The position numbers were made by a program, and so were the translations under genes. Of a stretch of 9,173 bases of DNA, positions 1 through 6,164 are shown in pieces. This DNA is from B3-G11 sp036985855 (GTDB taxonomy: Bacteria; Actinomycetota; Acidimicrobiia; Spongiisociales; UBA5794). Where the stretch lies: contig BTQL01000078.1 of assembly GCA_036985855.1 (NCBI GenBank), positions 1 to 9,173 on the forward strand. Reading direction: 5' to 3'. Below the pieces are notes generated by a model. That model made no database searches. It was not told the DNA's origin and saw nothing but the letters and a program-made list of their open reading frames with translations. Numbering within the stretch: the first letter of the stretch is position 1; each line of letters starts with the position of its first letter.

Positions 1-2
1 AC

Positions 3-75
3 CGCGAGAAGATTTCTCAGGTTTGCCTTGTGCCCCATGCACGAAAGGTAGGGCACCGCCGAAACAATTCTCGCG
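3..75. repeat. Nested inverted-repeat element abutting the tRNA 3' end
   Basis: CGCGAGAA at 3-10 is perfectly complementary to TTCTCGCG at 68-75, which ends one base before the tRNA discriminator. Inside it GTGCCC (30-35) pairs with GGGCAC (51-56), and GTTT (21-24) can pair with AAAC (62-65). GAGAA (6-10) can instead pair with TTCTC at 14-18 in a tight local hairpin, so two mutually exclusive folds are possible. On the minus strand the element would be transcribed directly after the tRNA and could act in 3' processing or termination. No clear U-tract follows inside the window, so a classical intrinsic terminator is not supported. Role unknown. Confidence 0.45.
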
Positions 76-149
76 TGGGCGTTACTGGACTCGAACCAGT
101 GACCCCCGCCTTGTAAGGGCGGTGCTCTAGCCAACTGAGCTAAACGCCC
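76..149 (-). tRNA. tRNA-Val (anticodon TAC)
   Basis: Read on the minus strand, a full 74-nt cloverleaf is visible. The acceptor stem GGGCGTT pairs with AACGCCC, the D stem is GCTC/GAGC, and the anticodon stem is CCGCC/GGCGG around loop CTTACAA. The T stem is ACTGG/CCAGT with loop TTCGAGT, and the discriminator base is A. The anticodon TAC (plus-strand 113-115) decodes GUA and related valine codons. The CCA end is not encoded, because CGC follows the discriminator, so CCA must be added by a nucleotidyltransferase. The gene lies 30 bp downstream of the minus-strand gene ending at 180 and could be co-transcribed with it. All arms pair without mismatch. Confidence 0.97.
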
Positions 150-179
150 GGATCGGGCAATAGTAGGGCGTGCCGTCTG

Positions 180-953
180 TCAATCGAGACGGATCGTTGT
201 TCCCGGTTTCGTGGTTCTCATCTGTCCGACACGCTGTACGAAGGCCGACCCCTCGACGGACGCGTTCGTGTTCGTGCAACCACCTGCCGCGTGGGGTTGG
301 TAGTCGACTCGCATGGATTGGACTGCTCGCACGCCGCCATCGAGTGACACTGCGATCGCATTCGACCAGCGTGCCTCGAAGCCGGGACCATCACATGGCG
401 AAAAAGACTCGATATACATGACCGGGGCCCGCATGTGCGGGCTCTTGCTGACGAGCTCACGAACCATTTCTCGTTCTCCGGTGCGTTGATTCGTGATGGA
501 TCCCGTCCAGGGGAAATCTCCGTCGGAACCTTCGTTCCCGCGAGCGACCGTGAACTGATACGGCACGCCCTGCTCCCATGCATAATCCCTCGTCGCGACA
601 TCATCCGTACTCGATGGCAAGGTCGGTGCAGTGGAATCGAGCGGGTCTCCCTTTGCGTCGTATCCATTCCAATTCACGGCGCCTCGTTTGGGAAACTGGG
701 GGTGGTGCTGCAGTCCGAAGTTGCAACTGCCTCCTCCAGGCTTGACGAACGCACCCTGAATCGCAAATGTGACAAGCCTGTCGATCTCGGGTCGTCTCTT
801 CACCTCCAATGTGACTGAGACTTCCATGAGGCGCTCACCGTATGGCAGATCCCACCATAGAAAGAAGGATGACGAGCCGCTCGAGCTGGTTGGCGCGCCG
901 GCGACTCGTTCACCGACCCGAGGTGATAGAAGGTTCCTGACCCAGTTTCGCAT
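180..953 (-). CDS. Hypothetical protein, 257 aa, no family recognised
   Basis: I do not recognise a named family. Residues 1-28 are Ser/Gly-rich and variable-looking. The ordered part begins near FFLWWDLPYG (30-39) and is followed by beta-rich stretches such as MEVSVTLEV (43-51) and VTFAIQGAF (61-69). A GGGSCNFGLQHHP segment (73-85), NWNGYD (94-99) and TRDYAWEQG (121-129) look like conserved motifs. The aromatic-, Gly- and Asn-rich beta pattern suggests a beta-sandwich, lectin-like or DUF3472-like fold, but this is inference. There is no convincing signal peptide or membrane segment; cysteines are at 77, 187 and 226. The ATG at 953 is the only start between an in-frame TAA 10 bases upstream and the conserved-looking block. 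It is divergent from the DUF454 gene, with only 55 bp between them, and ends 30 bp before the tRNA. Confidence 0.72.
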   Translation of the reverse strand: MRNWVRNLLSPRVGERVAGAPTSSSGSSSFFLWWDLPYGERLMEVSVTLEVKRRPEIDRLVTFAIQGAFVKPGGGSCNFGLQHHPQFPKRGAVNWNGYDAKGDPLDSTAPTLPSSTDDVATRDYAWEQGVPYQFTVARGNEGSDGDFPWTGSITNQRTGEREMVRELVSKSPHMRAPVMYIESFSPCDGPGFEARWSNAIAVSLDGGVRAVQSMRVDYQPHAAGGCTNTNASVEGSAFVQRVGQMRTTKPGTTIRLD

Positions 954-1008
954 GGAACGATATTACATCCGACATGCTGTCGGGCAAAGGGCTCTCTAGC
1001 CTCGATGT

Positions 1009-1425
1009 GTGGCTGTCGTCCAGAACCGCGTGCTTCGTACCGTCCTCATGGCTCTCGGTTGGTTGTGGGTTGGGATCGCGTTCATTGGAGTGGTCGTTCC
1101 CGGCCTGCCAACGACAGGTCCGATCTTGCTTGCGGCATTCTTATTCTCGAAGTCGTCGGACAGGTTCGACCACTGGTTGCTGAACAACCGATTCTTCGGA
1201 GTGATCGTGACCGATTGGAGGGAGGGAAACGGATTCACCCCCAGGGCGAAAACGATCGCGGTCATCGCTATCACTGCTTCGTTCGGCATAACAACAATGT
1301 GGTTCATCACGGGGTCGTATGCACGTATCGCGATGTGGTTGCTTGCCGCCGCAATAGCAACCTATGTCATCACGAGACCCACCAAGCGCTCCGATTCCGC
1401 CCACCAGCGTGCATCGGTTTCCTAG
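1009..1425 (+). CDS. DUF454 (YbaN-type) inner-membrane protein
   Basis: A small integral membrane protein of 138 aa, close to the usual size of the DUF454/YbaN family, whose function is unknown. The N-terminal hydrophobic helix (about 10-30) runs into the family hallmark PGLPTTGP (31-38). Next come the FLFSKSSDRFDHWLLNNRFFG region (45-64) and TDWREGNGFTPRAKT (68-82), both typical of the family. Two more membrane helices follow at about 81-101 and 104-121, and the C-terminus is short and polar. The start is GTG at 1009; no strong ribosome binding site is visible. A later ATG at 1048 would cut the first helix, so GTG is preferred. The gene is divergent from the 257-aa hypothetical and convergent with the gene ending at 1504, with a 78-bp gap. 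Confidence 0.88.
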   Translation: MAVVQNRVLRTVLMALGWLWVGIAFIGVVVPGLPTTGPILLAAFLFSKSSDRFDHWLLNNRFFGVIVTDWREGNGFTPRAKTIAVIAITASFGITTMWFITGSYARIAMWLLAAAIATYVITRPTKRSDSAHQRASVS

Positions 1426-1503
1426 CCGTTCAGGTGTTCCTCTCCGATGGTTGGCAGATCGGCCGGCATCAGCGGATTCGGACGATGGTCGTGGTAATCG
1501 CGA

Positions 1504-2124
1504 TCAAAGGTCGCACAGTGCCGCAAGCCCCGCACGCGCAACGGCATAGGGCCGCCCGTACTCGACGAACGCTGCTCCGACGGATCGCCGATCATCACGG
1601 AATGCGGACACGAGGACAATGAATCCATCACCGGTCTCGACATCGGTGATGTCGATTCGCATCTCATCTGAGCGGTCGACCATCGACAAGACACCGTTCA
1701 TGACGGCCCCATCGATGTCTCCTTCGTCGTCGACGGGTTCGCTGTAGATGCCTCCTGTGGCATCCTCGATCTCGACGGCGACACCGTTTGCCGACTCGAT
1801 GACGGCGACACGAACGATCGTTAGAGGCTGTACCGCGCTCGGTCGAAGTTCCGCCGGTGCCGGGTGCTGTTCATCATTCGGAATCAGATCGCCAAGACCT
1901 CGCCCGAGTCCGATTCGCTTTCGCCGCGGCGTCTGTCTCGGGAGCACGACCGATGGAACCGACCTTCCAAGGAGCGCCTCAACGCGTTCCTTCACCTCGT
2001 CACCATCTCTCGTTCCGTCAAGCCGTATCCGAGCCACAGAAGTCTCGTCATCGCGCAGGACGATCTCAGCGGTTGCCACACCGGGCAGGGCGTCGAGGTC
2101 GGCCCGAAGGTTGTCAGTTGTCAC
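1504..2124 (-). CDS. Two-domain protein with internal ParB-like GLGRGL motif
   Basis: Function not recognised. I chose GTG at 2124 because GGAG lies five bases upstream. The only longer start is a TTG at 2145, just after an in-frame TAA, with no ribosome site, and it would give 213 aa instead of 206. Residues 1-55 look like a small alpha/beta domain (ALPGVATAEIVLRDD, then RIRLDGTRDGDEVKERVEALLG). A basic linker follows (PRRKR, 66-70) and leads into IGLGRGLGDLIP (71-82). This closely resembles the N-terminal ParA-contacting peptide of chromosome-partition ParB proteins, for example GLGRGLxALIP. After a Pro-rich linker, residues 101-206 form a second alpha/beta domain ending VEYGRPYAVARAGLAAL. 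The ParB nuclease-like fold and helix-turn-helix are absent, so this is not ParB. It is last in a minus-strand cluster, 54 bp after the CoA-binding gene. Confidence 0.75.
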   Translation of the reverse strand: MTTDNLRADLDALPGVATAEIVLRDDETSVARIRLDGTRDGDEVKERVEALLGRSVPSVVLPRQTPRRKRIGLGRGLGDLIPNDEQHPAPAELRPSAVQPLTIVRVAVIESANGVAVEIEDATGGIYSEPVDDEGDIDGAVMNGVLSMVDRSDEMRIDITDVETGDGFIVLVSAFRDDRRSVGAAFVEYGRPYAVARAGLAALCDL

Positions 2125-2178
2125 ATCTTCTCCGAGGCGTCGCAACGTAACGATACTGGTGAATTGGATTCGTGCCGG

Positions 2179-2577
2179 TTACAGCTTCGCTCGTGCGCGA
2201 ATCATGATGCATGCATCGATGAGTGCAGGGATACCGAGCTCATCGACGCGTTCTCTCACGGCATCGTCCGCAGCCCCCGGCTGGATCCACACGGCAGCAT
2301 CCTCGAACTGCGCGAACTGGTCGAGCAGACGCAACGTTCGAGACGGCGGAACGACGACGTTGATTATGTCGGGAGGTTCTGCAAGGTCGGCGACAGATCT
2401 GAAGGCAACGTCGCCGTCCACGGTTGCGCGACCAGGATTGATCGCGACGACCCGATAGCCCTTGGACTTGAGATCGCGGTAGATCTTGCCACCGTATTTG
2501 CCTGGAGTATCCGTAGCTCCGACCACGGCGATCAGAGGATCAGGCAGCTCGAGACGCACGGACACTGGATCACTCAT
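2179..2577 (-). CDS. CoA-binding domain protein (YccU-like)
   Basis: A 132-residue single-domain protein of the CoA_binding_2 / YccU type, a cytosolic Rossmann-fold protein known to bind coenzyme A; its cellular role is poorly defined. IAVVGATDTPGKYGG (16-30) is the glycine-rich nucleotide loop, and YRVVAINPG (41-49) is the second strand with the conserved Asn-Pro. DIINVVVPP (70-78), VWIQPGA (96-102) and DACIMI (121-126) are the other family signatures, including the late cysteine at 123. The length matches the family. The start is ATG at 2577, 27 bp after the stop of the flippase/transferase fusion gene, so the two are probably on one transcript; no strong ribosome site is visible. The link to glycan synthesis may be only positional. 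Confidence 0.9.
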   Translation of the reverse strand: MSDPVSVRLELPDPLIAVVGATDTPGKYGGKIYRDLKSKGYRVVAINPGRATVDGDVAFRSVADLAEPPDIINVVVPPSRTLRLLDQFAQFEDAAVWIQPGAADDAVRERVDELGIPALIDACIMIRARAKL

Positions 2578-2604
2578 GCCACATACAACCCTTGTCCAAC
2601 CCGG

Positions 2605-4527
2605 CTATTCCTTCGACGCTTCATTGCCGGGTGTCGCGATGATCGCACCAAGGGTCGCGAACAAGATCTCCAAATCGAGCCTCGTGGAACGGGTCTCGAC
2701 GTATCGCTCGTCCCACTCGGTTCGCTCAGATAGCGCTATCGAGTCTCTGCCATGAACCTGAGCAAGGCCGGTTATCCCTGGTTTCACGTCGAATCTGGCA
2801 TGATCGAGGCCGATGAGTTCGGCTTCTGCAGGCACGAGCGGTCTCGGACCCACAAGGGTCATCGAACCTTTCAGGACGTTCCAGAGGTTCGGAAGCTCAT
2901 CGATCGACCACTTCCTGAGCCGCGCTCCGACCTTCGTGATGCGCGGATCATCGTCGATCTTGATCGTGTAATCGCTGTCGGGCGCCCCGGACCTCCGGAG
3001 CTCATCGATATGAGACCTGAAGACCCCTTCGTCCTGATCGAAGATCATCGTGCGCAGCTTGACCATCCAGAAGAGATTGCCGTCCCGCCCGACACGGCGC
3101 TGCCTGAAGAACGCTGGCCCGGCCGAACCGAGCTTGACCGCGAGGGCAGCGATCAGTATCACAGGGAAGAGCAACACCATCGCGACCATCGCCCCGCCGA
3201 TGTCAAGGGATCGCTTGACGACTTGATATCCGTGTGAGATCTCGGTCTCGTCTGCGTCTCTCATGAGCGCGGCACCAACGAGTGCGCCGAGTGCAACGAT
3301 CTCGCCGACCATGAAAGCCACAACGACGTGAACGACCGGGTCGTTGAACGGCAAGGCGATCATCACAACAGCCGCTACGAGGGCTGCAAGCCAGGCAACA
3401 CCCAGCCTCAACGATTGCCCTTTCGCTACGAGAATCTGACCTATGAAGAGGCCACCAGCTGCCAGCACTACTCCTGCTCCCGAGATGGCGGCGACTGATG
3501 AAGTCGGGGCAAATCCGGAACCGAAGGCCACACGGATCAATAGCGGGCCGAGCAGGGCTCCGAGCAGGGCACCCAAGACAGCAAGGAGACCAGACGCGAC
3601 AGCGATACCACGAGCCCAGGAACGCAGCTCCCGCCTCTCACCACGCACGGCCATCTCAGTGAACGAGGGGAGGATCCTCGCTATCAAGTTGTATCCGAGC
3701 GTCAGCGGTGCGCGAGCGATGAGCAGCGTGGCGTACACCACGGAGAACTGCGCGTTCGTCGCTCCAAGGCGCGATGCCACCAGCGGCCCGGCCAGAAGAA
3801 GCGCCTGGGAAGCCGCTGCGGCAAGTACGAGTCCCGTGAGCAGGCCCTTCTCTTCGGATTCGCCGACCTCTTCATCCGAGACCCTTGGCTGGGTGCGCGA
3901 AGGCTTCCATGGACGCCACAGGATGATGACGAGGGGCCCAAGAACATGTGCCCAGGCAAAACCGGTAACGGTTGGGGCAACTATCGCAATCGCTACTGCG
4001 ATCGCTAGACGAAACATCGATGCTCCAGCCGACGCATGTCCGTATGAACGGAAACGTCTTCGGCCGGCGAGGTACCCGCGCCCGACAGCAAAGAAGAAGT
4101 GCACGGCAACCGTTGCAAGGACGAACAGGACGAATACCCTGCGGGACGAGAACGCAGCGAAGTAATCGTCCCCGGACACGGACACGACAATTCCTGCTGC
4201 AGCCATAGTCGATGCTGCAAGCGCGACTGCCCTGGCAGGCACCACCCAACCCCTCGCCCCAAGGGTCAGCCGGCGAATGACGAACTGTTCAATCGGCATC
4301 AGCACAACGACAAACGCGAGAAAGTGCGCGGTGAGCAATATCCCTATTGCAGCGAAACCCTCAGTTCCCAGCGATCGTCCTGCAAGGAACTGATACGCAT
4401 ACCCCCCGAGTCCAGCAATCAGGCTACCGAGGACGATGTCGAGCGTCCCGTCGCTACGCATGTACGCATAACGAGCGGCACGACTTGCGGGCTGATCCTC
4501 GGCTGGTTTGTCCTGTGGTTCTTCCAC
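2605..4527 (-). CDS. Fusion: MOP-type polysaccharide flippase + initiating phosphoglycosyl transferase
   Basis: A 640-aa protein with two recognisable halves. Residues about 28-422 contain roughly twelve hydrophobic helices, with short loops and an Arg-rich loop at 155-160. This matches Wzx-like lipid-linked oligosaccharide flippases of the MOP superfamily. After a linker of only about 12 residues, 435-640 is a bacterial sugar transferase (PF02397, monotopic phosphoglycosyl transferase). It shows KRSLDI (438-443), a re-entrant helix with a central Pro455, QRRVGRDG (476-483), KLRTM (490-494), the catalytic Asp-Glu dyad D543-E544 in SIDELPNLWNVLKG, and VGPRP (559-563). This half would transfer a sugar-1-phosphate to polyprenyl phosphate at the cytosolic face; the flippase half would translocate the product. 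Start is GTG at 4527, with GGGGAA just upstream; an ATG at residue 23 is the alternative. The frame is open throughout. Sugar and polymer cannot be inferred. Confidence 0.92.
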   Translation of the reverse strand: MEEPQDKPAEDQPASRAARYAYMRSDGTLDIVLGSLIAGLGGYAYQFLAGRSLGTEGFAAIGILLTAHFLAFVVVLMPIEQFVIRRLTLGARGWVVPARAVALAASTMAAAGIVVSVSGDDYFAAFSSRRVFVLFVLATVAVHFFFAVGRGYLAGRRRFRSYGHASAGASMFRLAIAVAIAIVAPTVTGFAWAHVLGPLVIILWRPWKPSRTQPRVSDEEVGESEEKGLLTGLVLAAAASQALLLAGPLVASRLGATNAQFSVVYATLLIARAPLTLGYNLIARILPSFTEMAVRGERRELRSWARGIAVASGLLAVLGALLGALLGPLLIRVAFGSGFAPTSSVAAISGAGVVLAAGGLFIGQILVAKGQSLRLGVAWLAALVAAVVMIALPFNDPVVHVVVAFMVGEIVALGALVGAALMRDADETEISHGYQVVKRSLDIGGAMVAMVLLFPVILIAALAVKLGSAGPAFFRQRRVGRDGNLFWMVKLRTMIFDQDEGVFRSHIDELRRSGAPDSDYTIKIDDDPRITKVGARLRKWSIDELPNLWNVLKGSMTLVGPRPLVPAEAELIGLDHARFDVKPGITGLAQVHGRDSIALSERTEWDERYVETRSTRLDLEILFATLGAIIATPGNEASKE

Positions 4528-4566
4528 GATTCCCCGTTAGACGGACAGGAGAATACTTCAGACGGG

Positions 4567-4601
4567 TGTCAGATATCAGGTTTCAGACATCAGATGCTGA
4601 G
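4567..4601. repeat. Tandem heptamer repeat array (consensus NNTCAGR)
   Basis: Four consecutive 7-base units starting at 4567, 4574, 4581 and 4588 all fit NNTCAGR, and a decayed fifth starts at 4595. Another TCAGA unit lies at 4556-4562, four bases before the array. Seen at double period, 4566-4579 and 4580-4593 match at 12 of 14 positions. The units could be repeated binding sites or a simple repeat. On the minus strand the array overlaps the weak -35 candidate for the fusion gene. Confidence 0.5.
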
Positions 4602-4618
4602 TTTTGTGCCCCGCTCCT

Positions 4619-4633
4619 TTGTCAACTTGACAA
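4619..4633. promoter_or_regulatory. 15-bp palindrome, candidate operator
   Basis: TTGTCAA and TTGACAA flank a single central base (4626), making a perfect 7+1+7 inverted repeat. Its right arm contains the TTGACA -35 candidate of the LCP gene, so a protein bound here would block or modify that promoter. The TTGTC/GACAA outline resembles operators used by FadR/FCD-type GntR regulators. No regulator gene is in the window, so this is a suggestion only. Confidence 0.45.
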
Positions 4634-4656
4634 CCGCGCAATACGGTCAGTACATA
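4627..4656 (+). promoter_or_regulatory. Candidate sigma-70-type promoter of the LCP gene
   Basis: A perfect -35 hexamer TTGACA (4627-4632) is followed after 18 bases by TACATA (4651-4656), a weak -10. Transcription would begin near 4662-4664, leaving a leader of about 20 bases before the ATG at 4682. The leader shows no Shine-Dalgarno sequence. Confidence 0.4.
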
Positions 4657-4681
4657 GACCCTTCTTCTACCATCCCGTCCG

Positions 4682-6151
4682 ATGGCAACCCCCAGCAATT
4701 CGAACGGCAGTTTCATGCCCTTCGTTGCCGCGTTCGCATCGGCGATAATTCCGGGCGTCGGACAGTTCATCGCCCGTGATTCGCGCCGCGGAACCAAGCT
4801 CCTGATCGTCAATGGTGTCATCCTCGCAGTGCTGTTGTTCTTCGTCAGGGACAAGCTGTCGCTGCTGACGCTGTGGATAAAACCTTCCTCCCTCGCCCTG
4901 ATGATGGTTGGAAACATACTGCTGCTCGGCTACAGGGTCTGGGCCGCAGACGACGCGTATCGCATCGCCAAATCGAACCGTGAAACGGCACCGACCGCAC
5001 CGGCGGGCGCAATCCTCGTCGGTGCCGTAACGCTCGGCGCGGTACTCATCCTCCCCCATGCCGTATTCGGTTACTACGACGTTGTCCAGTACGACCTCAT
5101 CACTTCAGTATTCGGCAACGGCACTGCTGGAGCGACGTCAGACACCACCACAACAGAGCCGTCGCCGCCCGTCACGGACGCTACCGGCAACACGGTCGTC
5201 GCCATTCAGTCTGAGACAACAACCACCCAACCCCCGAAAGGCGTTTTCGATGGCAAAGAACGGTTGAATATTCTCCTGATCGGCGGTGACTTCGGTGCGG
5301 GACGTACCGGAATCCGTACAGACACGATGATCACTGTCTCCATCGATCCGGTCACCGGAGAGGCCGCAATGTTCTCGATTCCGAGAAACTGGACCCAGGC
5401 TCCGCTACCCGAAGGCATGGGTGTATGGGACTGCGATTGTTATCCGGAGCTGATCAACGAACTCTGGATAGCGGGCGAGCGCTATCCAGAGGCCTTTCCG
5501 GGCCCAGGAACGCCGTCCGAGAACGCGGTGAAAGGCGTAGTTGGTGAATTCCTCGGAATCGAAATCGACTACTACGCGATGGTCAACCTCGATGGTTTCG
5601 TCGACATCGTCGACGCACTCGGTGGTGTCGACATCTATGTCCCTTCCCAGGTGATCGACGAGAAGTACCCACTCGAGGACGGCACCGGCTTCGAACGCAT
5701 CGAGATCGATGCGGGTTGGCAGAAAATGGACGGCCACATAGCACTCGCCTACGCACGCACTCGAAATCAGGATTCGGACTACTTCCGCATGAGTCGCCAG
5801 AGATGCGTTATCCAAGCGATGATCGAACAGGCGGATCCCGTGTCGCTGATCCTCAACTTCGGAAGCCTCGCGGACGTCATCAAACGAACCATGACTACCG
5901 ACATTCCGCTCGAGGCGTTGCCCGAACTCATCAAGCTGCTCCCGGCGGCTGATATCGACAATGTCGTGTCCGTGCGCTTCATCCCCCCTGAATACCACCT
6001 CAAGTACAGAGACGATGGAAAACCCGGCGGAGTCGCCAACGTCGACCTTGTGCGCGAGCACGTGCAGCTTGTGATCAACGACCCCGAACGGGCGGTCAGA
6101 GAGCTCGGACTCGAGCAGCTTGAAGACGTGTGCGGAGACTCGAACGCCTGA
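4682..6151 (+). CDS. LytR-CpsA-Psr (LCP) family cell-wall glycopolymer ligase
   Basis: LCP enzymes transfer glycopolymers from a polyprenyl-pyrophosphate carrier to peptidoglycan outside the membrane. This 489-aa protein has an unusual N-terminal membrane part. PGVGQFIARDSRRG (24-37) resembles a TM2/DUF5683-like motif, followed by hydrophobic helices at about 38-55, 68-84 and 107-129. A Thr/Pro-rich linker (about 150-188) then reaches the LCP domain (about 195-383). Key residues are visible: D203 in LLIGGDFG, D214 in RTDTM, R235 in SIPRNW, the NLDGFVDIVDALGGVDI block (302-318), R359 and R361 in YARTR, and R369/R372/Q373 in FRMSRQR. Cysteines occur at 251, 253, 375 and 484. The start is ATG at 4682 with no clear ribosome site; a second ATG at residue 12 is possible. 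It is divergent from the flippase/transferase fusion, whose product it could attach to the wall. Confidence 0.93.
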   Translation: MATPSNSNGSFMPFVAAFASAIIPGVGQFIARDSRRGTKLLIVNGVILAVLLFFVRDKLSLLTLWIKPSSLALMMVGNILLLGYRVWAADDAYRIAKSNRETAPTAPAGAILVGAVTLGAVLILPHAVFGYYDVVQYDLITSVFGNGTAGATSDTTTTEPSPPVTDATGNTVVAIQSETTTTQPPKGVFDGKERLNILLIGGDFGAGRTGIRTDTMITVSIDPVTGEAAMFSIPRNWTQAPLPEGMGVWDCDCYPELINELWIAGERYPEAFPGPGTPSENAVKGVVGEFLGIEIDYYAMVNLDGFVDIVDALGGVDIYVPSQVIDEKYPLEDGTGFERIEIDAGWQKMDGHIALAYARTRNQDSDYFRMSRQRCVIQAMIEQADPVSLILNFGSLADVIKRTMTTDIPLEALPELIKLLPAADIDNVVSVRFIPPEYHLKYRDDGKPGGVANVDLVREHVQLVINDPERAVRELGLEQLEDVCGDSNA

Positions 6152-6164
6152 CGCTCGGCGGCGA

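Larger units (their letters stand above)
4528..4681. promoter_or_regulatory. Divergent promoter region between flippase-fusion and LCP genes
   Basis: This 154-bp non-coding region separates two divergent envelope genes. It holds a 15-bp palindrome (4619-4633), a plus-strand promoter candidate (4627-4656) and a heptamer repeat array (4567-4601). For the minus strand, TATTCT (4555 to 4550) is a possible -10 with a weak -35 (CTGATA) 18 bases upstream of it, inside the heptamer array. The minus-strand leader would then be short, about 15-20 bases. Shared regulation of both genes from this region is inference from the layout. Confidence 0.5.

Noticed and set aside
3..75. A second, degenerate tRNA
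   Set aside because: The 73-nt span with an 8-bp terminal stem suggested it, but there is no D arm, anticodon arm or TTCGA-type T loop on either strand.
160..183. TTGACA (183 to 178) and TACTAT (165 to 160) as a tRNA promoter
   Set aside because: Both hexamers point toward the tRNA and TACTAT is well placed, but the spacer is only 12 bases, too short for a normal sigma-70 promoter. TACTAT may still be a -10 with a different, weak -35.
1426..1503. Small gene or terminator between the convergent DUF454 and ParB-motif genes
   Set aside because: A protein-like stretch appears in one minus-strand frame, but there is no start with a ribosome site, and no stem followed by a T-run was found.
1005..1622. 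Plus-strand frame beginning with ATG at 1005, 205 codons
   Set aside because: It overlaps the DUF454 gene out of frame and then runs antisense into the next gene. The GTG frame at 1009 gives a clear family match instead.
1504..2145. Annotation of this gene as ParB
   Set aside because: Only the short GLGRGL peptide matches. The ParB nuclease-like domain, its CTP-binding motifs and the helix-turn-helix are missing, and the motif is internal.
1864..2733. Plus-strand open frame of 289 codons
   Set aside because: It runs antisense through the motif-bearing CoA-binding gene, its downstream neighbour and the end of the fusion gene. Its translation has no recognisable domain and is rich in Arg, His and Cys, as expected for a shadow frame in GC-rich DNA.
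3443..4165. Plus-strand open frame of 240 codons
   Set aside because: It is antisense to the flippase half of the fusion. The Ala/Arg/Ser/Thr-rich translation is what complementary hydrophobic codons produce.
5405..6061. Minus-strand open frame of 218 codons
   Set aside because: It lies wholly antisense to the LCP catalytic domain, whose motifs are intact, and shows only a shadow composition.
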